A stretch of 33,709 nt of DNA from Candidatus Altimarinota bacterium. GTDB taxonomy: Bacteria > Chloroflexota > Chloroflexia > Chloroflexales > Chloroflexaceae. A program made the translations under genes and the position numbers. The notes under the pieces were generated by a model. It was not told the origin of the DNA. It saw only the letters and a program-made list of their open reading frames with translations, and did not search any database. Shown in pieces: positions 25,683 through 33,019 of this stretch (position 1 is its first letter; every line of letters starts with the position of its first letter). The stretch covers positions 1 through 33,709 of the forward strand of contig JAAUTF010000002.1 of NCBI GenBank assembly GCA_012031775.1. The letters run 5' to 3'.

Positions 25683-26450
25683 ATGACCAGCAAACCGGAG
25701 CGTCCTGCATTACGTATTCTTCTGGTTGAAGATAACGAGACAAATCAGGATTTGATCATCCGCGCATTACGGCGCCGCGGCTTTAATGTCGACGTAGCAG
25801 AAAACGGCCGTCTTGGCCTCGAAGCAGTGCTTGCGCAGCACTATGATGTTGTGCTGATGGATGTGCAGATGCCGGTGATGGATGGCATCGAGGCGACACG
25901 ACGTATTCGCCAGGAGCTTGGCGACCGATGTCAACCACATATTATCGCGCTAACGGCGAATGTTGGCAGGGTTGAGCGCGAAACATGCCTTGCGGCGGTA
26001 TGGATGGCTATCTCACCAAGCCGGTGGCCCTGCGCGATCTTTGTGTTCGCCTCGACCAGTTTGCGGCAGGAAACGTGTCGGAGCAGTTCATTACCGGAAG
26101 CGATGCGAGTGTTCTCGATCAATATGCGCTTGATTCGACTGCGGGCGATGCTTGGAGCGAGCGCGCCGGCAGCGATGAGCGTCTTCACGCAGAATTTTCT
26201 CCGCGATGCCGTCAATCTTCAGGTGGCAGCCCATACGGCCCTGGCAGCAAATGACGCGGAACATCTGCGCCGTATCGCCCACACTCTCAAAGCGAACAGC
26301 GCGCTGTTTGGCGCGCGTACGCTCTCTGAGATCTGTCGCGAGATAGAGGATATCGCGCGCGGTGGCCGTGTCGTTGGCTGTGCAGAGCTACTACAGAGCG
26401 CTGAGCGCGAGTTTATCCGTGTCCAACACGAGCTCGAAGCATTGATCTAG
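25683..26450 (+). CDS. Response regulator receiver with HPt domain (two frameshifts)
   Basis: About 255 residues. The REC domain is complete after repair: ILLVEDNETNQ (acidic pair), DVVLMDVQMPVMDGIEA (phosphorylated Asp), IIALTAN and GMDGYLTKPV (Lys). A C-terminal HPt four-helix domain contains RIAHTLKANSALFGA with the phosphorylatable His. Frame breaks lie near 25995-25999 (one base missing) and near 26138 (one extra base). REC-HPt proteins act as phosphorelay intermediates; no kinase is nearby, so it may be an orphan or a fragment of a hybrid system. ATG 25683 is chosen because the REC fold starts eleven residues later. Confidence 0.8.
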   Translation: MTSKPERPALRILLVEDNETNQDLIIRALRRRGFNVDVAENGRLGLEAVLAQHYDVVLMDVQMPVMDGIEATRRIRQELGDRCQPHIIALTANVGRVERETCLAAVWMAISPSRWPCAIFVFASTSLRQETCRSSSLPEAMRVFSINMRLIRLRAMLGASAPAAMSVFTQNFLRDAVNLQVAAHTALAANDAEHLRRIAHTLKANSALFGARTLSEICREIEDIARGGRVVGCAELLQSAEREFIRVQHELEALI

Positions 26451-26653
26451 CCTATGATCCGCGCCGATATCAGCGCCAGCCGCTAGAAGCCCGTTCTTGG
26501 CTGCGCGAACCGAAGCGATATTGGTGCGCTGCAGACTGAAGATGTCTGAGCAACAAGCTAGTAGAGCGCGGCGAAAGATTGTTTCCGGGTATGGGCGCGC
26601 TTGATCTCGTCGCAATCAGGCGTCCGCTGGAGGCGAATAGACGCTCCCGCCTA
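26451..26653. other. Intergenic region, nothing recognised
   Basis: 203 bases between the convergent REC-HPt and ArsR-like genes. A minus-strand open frame (26391-26615) overlaps the end of the regulator gene, lacks an RBS and resembles no family. No strong hairpin was found. Confidence 0.4.
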
Positions 26654-27265
26654 CTAGCTGCCTACATCGTTGACGATAGCCAAAGTTACCAGTAACGGCA
26701 CGATATGCTGTGGCGCGATAGCATAGCGGTTGCGCCCCTGTTGCTCAACGACACCGACGTGCTGTAGTTCACGTAGATGGTGGTAGAGCTGGCCAGTGGA
26801 GTTCAGTCCGAGGCTTGCGAGCAGTTCCTGACCGCTCTGTGGGCCATCGAGGAGGCTCAGCAGTACCTGTAGACGCTGTACATTGCCGAGCGCTGCTAGA
26901 ACCGGGGCGAGCGCTGCTGGATCAAGGCCACGCACCCAATTCACCGGCCGCACGATCTCCCACTGATACGTTTCGTCGTTACGCCTGAACATCCCGGCGA
27001 ACCCGACCATACCTGCATCTCGCATGTCGAGTCTGGCTTCAAGTGTGGCCAATGCGTCAAGCAGGCCGAATGCTGAGCCACGAACCTCGTAGGACGCTGC
27101 TTCCTCGTGCAGCCCTGGCGGTGCCGTATCTGCGGCCGGTGTTATAGTTCTTTGTGCGCTCACGCCCGGCTCCCAGGATCCCGCCAGCAAGGCCTCGACC
27201 TGATCGAGACGCGCTTCAAGTGCTTGCAGGCGCGCTTGCACCTCGGCTCGTTCTGTTTCGCTCAT
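26654..27265 (-). CDS. ArsR-like winged-helix regulator with N-terminal coiled coil
   Basis: 203 residues. A coiled coil (residues ~1-30, MSETERAEVQARLQALEARL) precedes a linker and a C-terminal winged helix at ~125-195: APVLAALGNVQRLQVLLSLLDGPQSGQELLASLGLNSTGQLYHHLRELQHVGVVEQQGRNRYAI. This is the ArsR/HTH_20 pattern without visible metal-binding cysteines, so the signal is unknown. It starts 10 bases after the stop of the serine hydrolase gene and is probably co-transcribed, which suggests it controls that gene and itself. The conserved middle segment (~60-120) may be a sensor domain. Confidence 0.78.
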   Translation of the reverse strand: MSETERAEVQARLQALEARLDQVEALLAGSWEPGVSAQRTITPAADTAPPGLHEEAASYEVRGSAFGLLDALATLEARLDMRDAGMVGFAGMFRRNDETYQWEIVRPVNWVRGLDPAALAPVLAALGNVQRLQVLLSLLDGPQSGQELLASLGLNSTGQLYHHLRELQHVGVVEQQGRNRYAIAPQHIVPLLVTLAIVNDVGS

Positions 27266-27275
27266 TGATCGCTAC

Positions 27276-29108
27276 CTACCATTGCGCACCCAGAAGATTC
27301 CAGTGCTGTAGCCAGCTGCAGAATACCACGCCGGTGACGCTCATGGCTAGGTACTTGAGTCGCTCGCCACGCCCGATCAGCCCGTTCCGCGCACCAGCAG
27401 CCGTTAGCCCGGCTAGCAAGAGGGTCGTTGGCGGCAACAGCCACATGGCGTTGAGCACGAGCGTCGTGGTCGGGAAAGCCAGGCCATAGCTCCGTAAGAC
27501 ATCGTAGCTCAAAGTAACCAGCGCCAGCACTGGCAGGCAAAAGGCCAGGTTCGCCTGGATTTCGCCAATGATCGGCAGGTAACGTGGTATGTACCCAGGT
27601 GAAACAGCTTTCTGCTTACGTTGCTGCCACCAGCGCCAGTAGGTGTGTAGGCTGCCGATAAGGAAGATACCCAAGCATGTTGCCGGTACGCCCAGCGCAA
27701 AAGGCAGTGTGCGATGCCAGGGCACGCGTTCGTAGGCACGTAGCCCATCAAAGTAGAAGACGGCTGGCCCTTCACCTGCGTTGAAGGCAACCATTTGGTC
27801 TTTCTCCTTGGCCATAAAAAGCGCTGAGCCAATTCCAACGTACGGCGTGCCCGCGATCGTGATACCCGCTTGCGTTGCTTGCACCCGGATCTGATTAAAG
27901 AGCGATACATAGCGCAAGCTGCTGTCGCGCTCGTAGCGCACACGCGTGTATGTGCCTTCAAAACGATCGTGGTTGTCGCTAGTTGCGGCACTCCTTGGCG
28001 CTGCAACACCGAGCGGTGCGAGAAACGTAGTACGAAACCGATCTACGAAATCGCCGCCCAAATCGGCCTCGGAGGTACTGGCGACAAAAACGCCGATGCG
28101 TTCGGCTGGCCACAGATAGAGCAAGCTTCGGTAACCCGGCAGTGCGCCATCGTGCCAGAGCGCCCGCCGCCCACCCTGTAGATCCTCGAACAACCCATAG
28201 CCCGTGCCGCGTAGTGCCGGGTGATGACTAAACTGGCGCTCTTGCATCTGCTCGATCGGATCAGGACTGATCCGCGTACTGCCTGCCAATTTGCCCCCCT
28301 CTAACATGGCCACCATAAAACGCGTCATGTCCGGCGCGGTGGCGTTAAGCCCGCCAGAGGGGTTTGTGCTGTTCATATATTCTACTGCTGTGCCGCCAAA
28401 ATAGCCCCTTGCTAGTGTTTCCGTCGGTGTATAGCTGCTGTTGCTCATCTCCAATGGGCGCAAAATAGCTTCTGCTACATACTGCTCGTATGGCATTTCG
28501 GCAGCTTCGGCTACCAGTTGCCCAACTAGATCAAAGCCGTAGTTAGAATAGTTTATCACCGCTCCCGGTGCAAAAACTCGTGTCGGCATATGCTCAGCTA
28601 GGTATGCGCCAAGCTCCGGCGCTGGTTCTGGTGCCACCGAGCCTGAACCTACCTGTGTCTGATCGAACCCCGCTGTATGCGTTAGGAGTTGGTGCAGCGT
28701 CACGGGTTGGCCAGCGTAGGGTGGAATCTGAAAGCCGCTCAGCCAGCGATTTGCATCTGTACGGAGATCAAGTTGCCCTGTTTCGACCAGCTGCAGCGCT
28801 GCCAGCGCTGTGAACGATTTGGTCACCGAGGCGAGCCGGAAGCGTGTCGTTTCAACCACAACCGGCGTGTTCGTTGCGCGATTGGCCATGCCATAACCCT
28901 TAAGCAGTACTGTTTCACCCCGATAGACGACTCCTACCACAGCTCCGTCTGCGCGCGCCTCTGCCAGAGCCTGCTGAAAAAAGCTGTCGGCAAAATTTGT
29001 CATGGTTTCTGTGGTTAGCGACTGTGTCTCCTCGATGCTCTGCGCCTGAACGCGCTTTGAACTCATAAGTAAAAGTACGGCTACAATTGCCACAAGTGTG
29101 ATTTTCAC
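27276..29108 (-). CDS. Beta-lactamase-family serine hydrolase (class C/PBP4*-like) with C-terminal membrane domain
   Basis: 610 residues. Signal peptide (MKITLVAIVAVLLLM...VQAQS), then the serine beta-lactamase/esterase fold: FRLASVTKSF (SxxK), INYSNYGFDLVG (YxN) and ALWHDGALPGYRS (HxG in place of KTG). A beta-rich segment follows (~375-455), then four to five transmembrane helices to the C terminus. Relatives act as peptidases, esterases or peptidoglycan-related enzymes; true beta-lactamase activity is not implied. GTG 29108 has AAAGGAG 7 bases upstream. It heads an operon with the ArsR-like regulator. Confidence 0.88.
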   Translation of the reverse strand: MKITLVAIVAVLLLMSSKRVQAQSIEETQSLTTETMTNFADSFFQQALAEARADGAVVGVVYRGETVLLKGYGMANRATNTPVVVETTRFRLASVTKSFTALAALQLVETGQLDLRTDANRWLSGFQIPPYAGQPVTLHQLLTHTAGFDQTQVGSGSVAPEPAPELGAYLAEHMPTRVFAPGAVINYSNYGFDLVGQLVAEAAEMPYEQYVAEAILRPLEMSNSSYTPTETLARGYFGGTAVEYMNSTNPSGGLNATAPDMTRFMVAMLEGGKLAGSTRISPDPIEQMQERQFSHHPALRGTGYGLFEDLQGGRRALWHDGALPGYRSLLYLWPAERIGVFVASTSEADLGGDFVDRFRTTFLAPLGVAAPRSAATSDNHDRFEGTYTRVRYERDSSLRYVSLFNQIRVQATQAGITIAGTPYVGIGSALFMAKEKDQMVAFNAGEGPAVFYFDGLRAYERVPWHRTLPFALGVPATCLGIFLIGSLHTYWRWWQQRKQKAVSPGYIPRYLPIIGEIQANLAFCLPVLALVTLSYDVLRSYGLAFPTTTLVLNAMWLLPPTTLLLAGLTAAGARNGLIGRGERLKYLAMSVTGVVFCSWLQHWNLLGAQW

Positions 29109-29135
29109 GGGTGTTCTCCTTTCATTCTTTCAATT

Positions 29136-29171
29136 GTAATTTCATAATATCGTAATTTCGGAAAAATGCAA
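29136..29171 (-). promoter_or_regulatory. Promoter of the serine hydrolase operon with tandem repeat operator
   Basis: On the minus strand TTGCAT (complement 29166-29171) and TATTAT (complement 29144-29149), spacer 16. GAAATTAC occurs twice with a 16-base period (complement 29136-29143 and 29152-29159), flanking the -10. A regulator bound there would block RNA polymerase. Confidence 0.5.
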
Positions 29172-29225
29172 GAGCACTGTTGGAAGGAAGGCTAGGCTCC
29201 GACCGCGTTGTCGGGCAACATCGGC

Positions 29226-29231
29226 TATAAT
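29226..29231 (+). promoter_or_regulatory. Probable -10 of the phosphomannomutase gene
   Basis: Consensus TATAAT at 29226-29231, with no clear -35. The leader is about 43 bases with GGAGGAGG before the start. Confidence 0.35.
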
Positions 29232-29280
29232 CTAGTCGTCCTTTGGCAGCCAAGCAGCTCGAAGTGGAGGAGGGCTATTC

Positions 29281-30624
29281 GTGCAGGTTAATCCTGGGAT
29301 CTTTAAAGCCTACGACATTCGCGGCGTCTATCCGACCGATCTCGACGAGCAGGCGGCCTACATGATCGGGCGCGCCTTTGTTACGTATACCGGGGCGACG
29401 ACAGTAGTCGTTGGACACGATATGCGCACCTCGGGGCCAGCGCTGTTCGAGGCCGTAACGCGCGGCATCACCGACCAGGGTGCAGACGTGATCAGCATTG
29501 GGCTTGTAAGCACCGATCAGTACTATTTCGCCTGTACCGAAACCGGCCTGCCCGGTATGATGGTAACGGCATCGCACAATCCCAAGCAGTACAACGGCTT
29601 TAAGATGGTGCGCAAGATGCCATATTTGCTAAGCGGCGATGAAGGTATTCAGGATTTACGGCATCTGGTTGAGAGCGAACATTTCCCTGATGCAGAGCGC
29701 AAGGGCACGATCAGCGAGCGCGATTATAGCGAGGATTTTATCAAGAAGATGCTCTCGCTGATCGATGTCGCGGCGCTCAAACCGCTCAAGGTGATCGCCG
29801 ACACAGGGAACGGTACTGTCGGTCCGATTTTGCAGAAGGTCTATGCGCATCTGCCTGTGCAGCTCACCGGGCTCTACCTCGACCCAGACGGTACCCTGCC
29901 TAATCACGGGCTCGATCCATTACAGCCCGAAAACCGGGCTGAGCTTCAGCAGCGCGTAAAGGATGATGGTGCCGATCTCGGCATTGCGTTCGACGGCGAT
30001 GGTGACCGTTTCTTCGCTATTGACGATCGTGGTGAGTTTATTTCGGGGGATTTCCTGACCGCGATTCTGGCCGAGTATCTGTTGGAGAAGCAGCCCGGCT
30101 CGAAGATTCTCTACGACGTGCGTGCGTCGTGGGCGGTGGCCGATCGGGTGCGCAGCGTTGGTGGCGTCCCGTTGATGGAGCGTGTGGGTCACGCGTTTAT
30201 CAAACGCCGCATGGCCGACGAAGATGCGATCTTCGCCGGCGAGGTAACAGGCCATTATTACTTCAAAGATTTTACCTACGCTGACTCAGGGCTGATTCCG
30301 TCGCTGCTGCTGTTGGAGATGCTCTCGAAGCGCGGTGTAAAAATGTCGTACTTGCTGGGCGAACTTGAGGCGAAGTATTTCATCTCAGGCGAGATCAACT
30401 CCAAGGTGCAGGACGCTAAAGCGACGCTTGAGGCGCTGAAGAAGCGGTACAGCGATGGCGAGATCGAAACGCTCGATGGCGTCTCGGTGAGCTACGAAAG
30501 CTGGCACTTTAACGTTCGTGCTTCCAATACCGAGCCGCTCGTGCGGCTGAACCTGGAGTCTGTCAACTCGCCCGAGGAGATGACCGAGAAGCGTGATGAA
30601 GTACTGGCGATTATTCGCGGGTAA
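29281..30624 (+). CDS. Phosphomannomutase/phosphoglucomutase
   Basis: 447 residues, alpha-D-phosphohexomutase family. IFKAYDIRGVYP opens the protein, MVTASHNPKQYNGFK holds the phosphoserine, IAFDGDGDRFF the metal-binding loop, AGEVTGHYYFKD the sugar-specificity loop and VRASNTEPLVRL the phosphate-binding loop. The GEVTGHYYF loop fits the PMM/PGM (AlgC/ManB-type) group interconverting hexose-1- and hexose-6-phosphates for polysaccharide precursors. GTG 29281 follows GGAGGAGG. The terminator overlaps its stop codon. Confidence 0.92.
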   Translation: MQVNPGIFKAYDIRGVYPTDLDEQAAYMIGRAFVTYTGATTVVVGHDMRTSGPALFEAVTRGITDQGADVISIGLVSTDQYYFACTETGLPGMMVTASHNPKQYNGFKMVRKMPYLLSGDEGIQDLRHLVESEHFPDAERKGTISERDYSEDFIKKMLSLIDVAALKPLKVIADTGNGTVGPILQKVYAHLPVQLTGLYLDPDGTLPNHGLDPLQPENRAELQQRVKDDGADLGIAFDGDGDRFFAIDDRGEFISGDFLTAILAEYLLEKQPGSKILYDVRASWAVADRVRSVGGVPLMERVGHAFIKRRMADEDAIFAGEVTGHYYFKDFTYADSGLIPSLLLLEMLSKRGVKMSYLLGELEAKYFISGEINSKVQDAKATLEALKKRYSDGEIETLDGVSVSYESWHFNVRASNTEPLVRLNLESVNSPEEMTEKRDEVLAIIRG

Positions 30625-30670
30625 AACAGTGGTGACCGGTTGCAACTGCAATCGGTCACCACTGTTTTTT
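30623..30670. terminator. Bidirectional Rho-independent terminator
   Basis: 16-bp outer stem (30623-30638 with 30653-30668) that continues inward to a two-base loop. T6 at 30665-30670 follows on plus and a U-run on minus. It serves the phosphomannomutase gene and the minus-strand gene ending at 30673. Confidence 0.8.
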
Positions 30671-30672
30671 AT

Positions 30673-31119
30673 TTACCGTAGAATCAAGACGGCACCGCCA
30701 TGAAAAACGTGCTCAGCATATTGGCGGGCGCGCTCTTCCTCAACGCCGCGCTGGTGCAAGAAGCTTCGCAGTTCGTCCGTATCATCAGGCCCCTCGACCG
30801 TGTCAAAACTGCCCTGCGGCTCGACATTTCGATCGTGCAGATTGCCATCGGTATCGTCGTAGCGCCCCTTGCGCTCCAAATTGCGGTCGTGTAGATTACC
30901 ATCGGTATCGTCGAAACGGCCCTTGCGCTCCAAATTGCGGTCGTGCAAAGCGCTGTCAACATCATCGAAGCGACCCTCGCGCATGTGCTCCATTTCTGTG
31001 CGCAGCGTTTCAGCCGAGAGAATAGCATACTGTGCCCCGGGATTCTTCGTGCCGTGCAGTTCCTCCCAGGCGCGTTGGGCCGCTGCGTGATTGTCGTAGA
31101 TCCCTATGATATTCATCAT
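30673..31119 (-). CDS. YflT-like general stress protein with internal 18-residue tandem repeats
   Basis: 148 residues. N-terminal IIGIYDNHAAAQRAWEELHG...YAILSAET and C-terminal LRSFLHQRGVEEERARQYAEHVFHGGAVLILR match the two halves of the general stress/YflT-like domain (beta-alpha-beta ... alpha-beta). Between them sit three clean 18-residue repeats (residues 49-66, 67-84, 85-102; consensus GRFDDTDGNLHDRNLERK) and a degenerate fourth (~103-120). The repeats are strongly charged and replace the usual middle of the domain. AAGGAGC precedes ATG 31119; a second ATG follows at once at 31116. The function is unknown. Confidence 0.75.
   Translation of the reverse strand: MMNIIGIYDNHAAAQRAWEELHGTKNPGAQYAILSAETLRTEMEHMREGRFDDVDSALHDRNLERKGRFDDTDGNLHDRNLERKGRYDDTDGNLHDRNVEPQGSFDTVEGPDDTDELRSFLHQRGVEEERARQYAEHVFHGGAVLILR
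30814..30975 (-). repeat. Three tandem 54-base coding repeats
   Basis: Three in-frame copies of a 54-base unit encoding GRFDDTDGNLHDRNLERK-like peptides; units two and three are nearly identical at the DNA level, which implies recent duplication or unequal exchange. Confidence 0.8.
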
Positions 31120-31176
31120 CTGCTCCTTGCGTAGAATGTGCCTCTACGTGAGAACAGCAAGAAACCTGCCACAATC

Positions 31177-32109
31177 TTACAAACGCCCAACGGCAACAAG
31201 CGCCAGAATGATCACACCGGCGATAATACGATAGATGCCAAAGGGAATGAACGTATTGCGCGAGACATAGCGCAGCAACCAGTCGATGCTGAGCCAGCCG
31301 ACAATCATCGCGACCGTTGCGCCAAGCAGGAGGTTCCCCCAGTCGGATGGTGCGATCTGGTCGAAGCTGCCGATCAGATCGACAAGTGTGGCGAGGCCAA
31401 GCGTCGGCACAGCAAGGTAGAAGGAGAAGCGTGTTGCCACTTCGCGGCTGAGTCCGGCGAAGAGACCGCCAAAAATTGAGGCACCTGAGCGTGACACTCC
31501 CGGGATAAGCGCTAAGGTCTGGGCGATGCCGACGCCCAGCGCCTGGCCGTAGCTGATCTGCTCGAGATCGGCAGTCCGTGCAGCTTTACGTGGTAGTCGT
31601 TCGACAATAATAAAGACGATGCCGCCGAGGATAAGCGAGGTGGCGATGACTTGTGGGCTCTCGAAGAGCACTGTTTTGATCCAGTCGCGTGCGAGCAGGC
31701 CGATGATCGCCGCAGGCAAAAACGCCACGAGCACTGCGATCCAGAAGCGGCGCGCGTTGTGGGTGGCCGACGGTGTTTCCCCCTGGCCGAGCACAGCGCG
31801 CAACTGGCTAAAGAGATCGCGGAAATAATAGGCGACCACCGAAATCACTGTGCCAAACTGAATAAAAATTTCGAAGGTTCCGCCGATACTGCCGCCGTAA
31901 TCGAGGAGATCGGCAGCAATCAGCAGATGCCCGGTCGACGAGATCGGCAAGAACTCGGTGAGGCCCTGCACGACGCCCAGCACGATGACTTTCCACCATT
32001 CGGGGTTACTCGGTACAGTGAGGACGAGGCCGAGCACGAGCAAAACGAAGGCCGCGATCATCAAGGGCATCGGCAGGCGGACATTCGATTGAACAGCTGT
32101 GTTTTGCAT
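31177..32109 (-). CDS. uppP: Undecaprenyl-diphosphate phosphatase
   Basis: 310 residues. Recycles undecaprenyl pyrophosphate to the monophosphate carrier for cell-wall and polysaccharide synthesis. The family motifs GVVQGLTEFLPISSTGHLLIA (first active-site loop) and LALIPGVSRSGASIFGGLFAGLSR (second loop) are both intact, and about eight hydrophobic helices span the protein. An N-terminal extension with an extra helix (PLMIAAFVLLVLGLVLTV) precedes the conserved start, making it slightly longer than the usual ~270 residues. ATG 32109 has no RBS; a TGC-TATAAT promoter sits 6 bases upstream. Confidence 0.94.
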   Translation of the reverse strand: MQNTAVQSNVRLPMPLMIAAFVLLVLGLVLTVPSNPEWWKVIVLGVVQGLTEFLPISSTGHLLIAADLLDYGGSIGGTFEIFIQFGTVISVVAYYFRDLFSQLRAVLGQGETPSATHNARRFWIAVLVAFLPAAIIGLLARDWIKTVLFESPQVIATSLILGGIVFIIVERLPRKAARTADLEQISYGQALGVGIAQTLALIPGVSRSGASIFGGLFAGLSREVATRFSFYLAVPTLGLATLVDLIGSFDQIAPSDWGNLLLGATVAMIVGWLSIDWLLRYVSRNTFIPFGIYRIIAGVIILALVAVGRL

Positions 32110-32115
32110 ACCAGG

Positions 32116-32124
32116 ATTATAGCA
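32116..32124 (-). promoter_or_regulatory. Extended -10 promoter, leaderless start of uppP
   Basis: TGC-TATAAT on the minus strand (TATAAT complement 32116-32121), six bases before ATG 32109. The arrangement repeats that of the methyltransferase operon. Confidence 0.55.
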
Positions 32125-32201
32125 GCCACAGATGAGCCGCCTATCATTTTGAGGCGCACGGACGCACGCTTTAGGTGACGTTTTATTCTATAAAGCTCGG
32201 A

Positions 32202-32236
32202 TTGCTGCCGATGTGGCAACGCCACATCGGCAGCAA
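32202..32236 (-). terminator. Terminator of the metallophosphatase gene
   Basis: Perfect 16-bp stem (32202-32217 with 32221-32236) and a 3-base loop, eight bases past the stop at 32245; a short T-rich segment follows on the minus strand. Confidence 0.6.
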
Positions 32237-32244
32237 CACTTCTC

Positions 32245-32973
32245 TTACATACCGAATTCGAGGCGGCGGATGAGCGCGAGTGGCAGTTGTGCTTCCTGCA
32301 TCTGCTGCTGCGTCTTGCCGATGTCGTAGGCCACACGCTGGAAGCGCACAGTGTTCGTATCGGTGTCGAGCATAGCGTAGGCCGCACGTGCATCTTGGTC
32401 GCGGGGCTGGCCGACACTGCCGGGGTTAAGGAAAAAGCGCGTCGTCTGCAGCTCAAGCGTCTGGCCGCTCTCGGGCAAGAAGCGGCGCACACGGGCGCTA
32501 TGGTCGATCTCGAAGCCGAGCTGAACGTGCGAATGGCCGACAAAACAGATCTGCGTATCAAAGAGCGCAAAGTTGATGCGCGCCTGGTCGGGCATCAGCA
32601 AATACTCCCAGACTGGCTCGCGCGGGCTGCCGTGAACCACAGTGTAGCGGTCGTCGATACGTACAAGCGCTGGTAAGGGCTCGATCCAGGCACGATTCTC
32701 AGCGCTCAACTGTTGCCCATTCCAGATATTCGCGCGGCGCGCATCGGGGTTAAAATCGCTCAGATCTAACTTATCGAGGCAGGCCAGATCGTGATTGCCG
32801 GTGATGGCGATCGATGCATGCTGACGCATCAGTGCGATACACTCATTGGGTCGTGGGCCGTAGCCGATAGTATCACCAAGACACCAGAGCGCATCGTAAG
32901 AGCCGGCAGCAGCGAGAACAGTCTCAAGCGCGACAAGGTTCGAATGAATGTCTGAAACGATCACAATACGCAT
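32245..32973 (-). CDS. Calcineurin-like metallophosphoesterase
   Basis: 242 residues with all metal motifs: IVSDIHSNL (DxH), CLGDTIGYGPRPNECI (GDxxGYG), ITGNHDLA (GNHD), VVHGSP and FVGHSHVQLGF (GHxH). The GYGP...C and ...NPGSVGQPRDQD patterns place it in the YfcE/MJ0936-like group of bacterial phosphodiesterases, whose physiological substrate is mostly unknown. ATG 32973 has no clear RBS, and its upstream region is shared with the divergent surface-protein gene. Confidence 0.9.
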   Translation of the reverse strand: MRIVIVSDIHSNLVALETVLAAAGSYDALWCLGDTIGYGPRPNECIALMRQHASIAITGNHDLACLDKLDLSDFNPDARRANIWNGQQLSAENRAWIEPLPALVRIDDRYTVVHGSPREPVWEYLLMPDQARINFALFDTQICFVGHSHVQLGFEIDHSARVRRFLPESGQTLELQTTRFFLNPGSVGQPRDQDARAAYAMLDTDTNTVRFQRVAYDIGKTQQQMQEAQLPLALIRRLEFGM

Positions 32974-32984
32974 ACGTACGTTCT

Positions 32985-33014
32985 TTGACTACACGCTGAA
33001 CGAGGCTATATAAT
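32985..33014 (+). promoter_or_regulatory. Promoter of the CPYLGL-domain protein, leaderless
   Basis: TTGACT (32985-32990) and TATAAT (33009-33014) with an 18-base spacer. ATG 33020 lies 5 bases after the -10, so the mRNA would be leaderless. Confidence 0.55.
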
Positions 33015-33019
33015 AGCGC

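Noticed and set aside
26391-26615. Minus-strand open frame with a family-like look (RTNIASVRAAKNGLLAAGAD)
   Set aside because: It overlaps the end of the HPt gene, lacks an RBS and shows no recognisable domain; likely chance.
27276-29108. Serine hydrolase considered as a true class C beta-lactamase
   Set aside because: HxG replaces KTG and a long membrane domain follows, as in PBP4*/esterase-like proteins.
30814-30975. Short regular repeats considered as a CRISPR array
   Set aside because: The repeats are contiguous, in frame and coding, with no unique spacers.
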